A stretch of DNA of 64,000 bases from CAVYHX01 sp963768415. GTDB lineage: Bacteria; Pseudomonadota; Gammaproteobacteria; UBA9214. The position numbers and the translations under genes are program-made. The stretch is taken from assembly GCA_963768415.1 (NCBI GenBank), contig CAVYHX010000037.1, positions 27,238-91,237 on the forward strand, read 5' to 3'. The notes beneath the pieces were generated by a model. It was given only the letters and a program-made list of their open reading frames with translations, was not told the DNA's origin and searched no databases. Below, piece by piece: positions 62,815 to 64,000 of this stretch (its first letter is position 1; the number at the start of each line of letters is the position of its first letter).

Positions 62815-64000
62815 ATGAAGCGGCCTAACCATTTACAGAGCTTGTTGTCAGGACTGACCGGGGCAGTGTGTATCCTGCTGACGCTCGGCGTGTACGCGGC
62901 CACGCCGCAGATCATGACTCCTTTCAGTCAGGCTGGCATGCCTACGAAAACGGCGACTATCAGGAGGCTGCCGATATCTGGGAACCTCTGGCCACGGGCA
63001 GGCAACACCAATGCCCAGATCAATCTCGGCTTTATGTATGACTATGGCCAGGGTGTGACACGCGCTCCGCAGCTTGCCGCCCGCTGGTACCAGGCTGCCG
63101 CCAGCAGCGGTCATGAAGTTGCCCAGTACAACCTGGCAATTTTATTGATCGAAAACGACATCACTTCCGACAATGAAGATGCCCTGCAATGGATGCAACG
63201 CGCCGCTCAGCAGGATTATGCCGATGCCCAGTATCAGCTCGGACGGATGATTGTCGCCGACAATCCGGGCCAGGAACAACGGGCGAACGCCTCCGAATGG
63301 TTCTACAAGGCCGGCGCGAACTATCTCGCAGCCAATGACAGGGACAACGCAGCACTGGCTTTACGGGCATTGTTCGAACTGGACAGCACCAGCCCGCTGG
63401 CAGAGAAGCTTCAGGAACAGCTGGGTGAGACGCTCGAACAGGCGACACTATGCATCACCTGTTATCCCGGATGTCACTGCCGGAATGTCTGTCGGCACTG
63501 CATGGCCGATTGCCAGCGGTTATGCAATCACGAACAATCATGTTGTTCCGAACAGTGACAATGTAGTACTTGTCAATACTGCAGGCCAGTCCATCAACGC
63601 CACAGTCATTAAACGCGATGTGGTAAATGACATCGCATTAATCAGCGTCAGCAGACCCGGGCCAGCTGCCTCCCGCCCTGCCGCTTGCAAATACAAATGC
63701 ACGCCTGGGCGCCAGCGTCTTCACGATTGGCTATCCACGCATCGACGTAATGGGAAAAACGCCGAAACTGACACAGGGCATAATCAGCAGCACGAATGGC
63801 ATGCGTGACGACCCGACCAGCTATCAGATTTCCGTTCCGATACAGCCCGGAAACAGCGGCGGCCCCCTGTTGAATATGCAGGGAGAAGTCGTCGGACTGA
63901 TTACCTCGATGCTGGGTACCGCCGGCACCGGCAGCAATGAGGCCGTTTCCATGCCGAATATCAACTATGCGCTGAAAATCGATATCATCGAGGAACTGCT
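62815..64000 (+). pseudogene. Sel1-repeat / trypsin-like serine protease, multiply frameshifted, cut by window edge
   Basis: ATG 62815 with AGGAGGG upstream. N-terminal signal (LLSGLTGAVCILLTLGVYA). Sel1 repeats (FQSGWHAYENGDYQEAADIW, GNTNAQINLGFMYDYGQGV, AARWYQAAASSGHEVAQYNLA, ADAQYQLGRMIV). A trypsin/HtrA-like domain keeps the catalytic His (GYAITNNHVV), Asp (VVNDIALISV) and Ser (VPIQPGNSGGPLL). These parts lie in different frames: breaks near 62930, 63000 (compensating), 63450 and 63655. The catalytic triad is complete once corrected. A Fur box and promoter lie upstream. Either a decaying gene or poor sequence near the end of the contig. Confidence 0.75.

Overview
The window reads as chromosome of a Gram-negative gammaproteobacterium, most likely a sulfur-oxidising one. 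Supporting evidence is a TamA/TamB outer-membrane assembly pair, RND efflux, ribonuclease D, many outer-membrane barrels and lipoproteins, several c-type cytochromes, and a Gly/Tyr/Trp-rich sulfur-globule-like protein (21.7 kb). Small families usually met in Gammaproteobacteria are also present (DUF6524-like, DUF5062-like, DUF3570/DUF4266). The exact genus cannot be told from the sequence alone. No phage, plasmid, CRISPR array or intact transposon was seen.

Layout. 0-2.1 kb: minus-strand module of an outer-membrane barrel, a periplasmic cupredoxin and the sensor part of a membrane signalling protein. 3.3-7.5 kb: RND efflux permease with a frameshifted adaptor. 7.6-17 kb: ApbE flavin transferase, then a secreted redox cluster (Tat-exported DUF1501-like protein, LamG/heme lipoprotein, mono-heme protein) divergent from a heme lipoprotein resembling hydrazine-synthase alpha folds. 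17.7-21 kb: plus-strand envelope operon (SH3 barrel, barrel lipoprotein, TlpA thioredoxin, DUF4266, DUF3570). 21.0-22.1 kb: encapsulated-ferritin-type protein divergent from the sulfur globule protein, with a perfect FNR/ANR box between them. 22.2-28.6 kb: TPR, CRTAC1-type and penta-heme/TPR membrane protein operon, also behind an FNR-like box. 28.8-42.1 kb: ion-homeostasis block (MscS, two CorA, two DUF21/CBS proteins, two CPA2 antiporters, a P2-type ATPase). 42.1-47.7 kb: tamA-tamB. 48.0-49.9 kb: tRNA-Ser(UGA), Bax-inhibitor-1 protein, SseB-like protein, CPBP intramembrane protease. 50.1-55.8 kb: hydrolase, glycerophosphodiesterase, glycerol-3-phosphate dehydrogenase, glycerol kinase operon, preceded by a B12-binding radical SAM protein with a CCAEP tail. 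56-64 kb: DUF6524-like gene, rnd, an ABC-2 exporter, ferredoxin-NADP reductase, DUF5062-like protein, FIST sensor, and a Fur-box-controlled Sel1/trypsin protease running off the right edge.

Two features cut across the window. First, three intergenic loci (17.1, 37.7 and 61.0 kb) carry a mosaic palindromic repeat with GTAG heads and a variable number of 53-bp tandem units. A decayed start of a REP-associated tyrosine transposase abuts the first locus. A second GTAG-headed palindrome family sits at 3.2 and 49.9 kb. Second, at least six otherwise conserved genes carry one or more frame breaks, which suggests residual indel errors in the assembly or decay of individual genes; both must be considered before calling them pseudogenes.

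FNR-like boxes upstream of the multiheme operon, the ferritin/sulfur-globule pair and the P-type ATPase/CorA pair, together with a Fur box, point to oxygen- and iron-responsive control of several of these modules.
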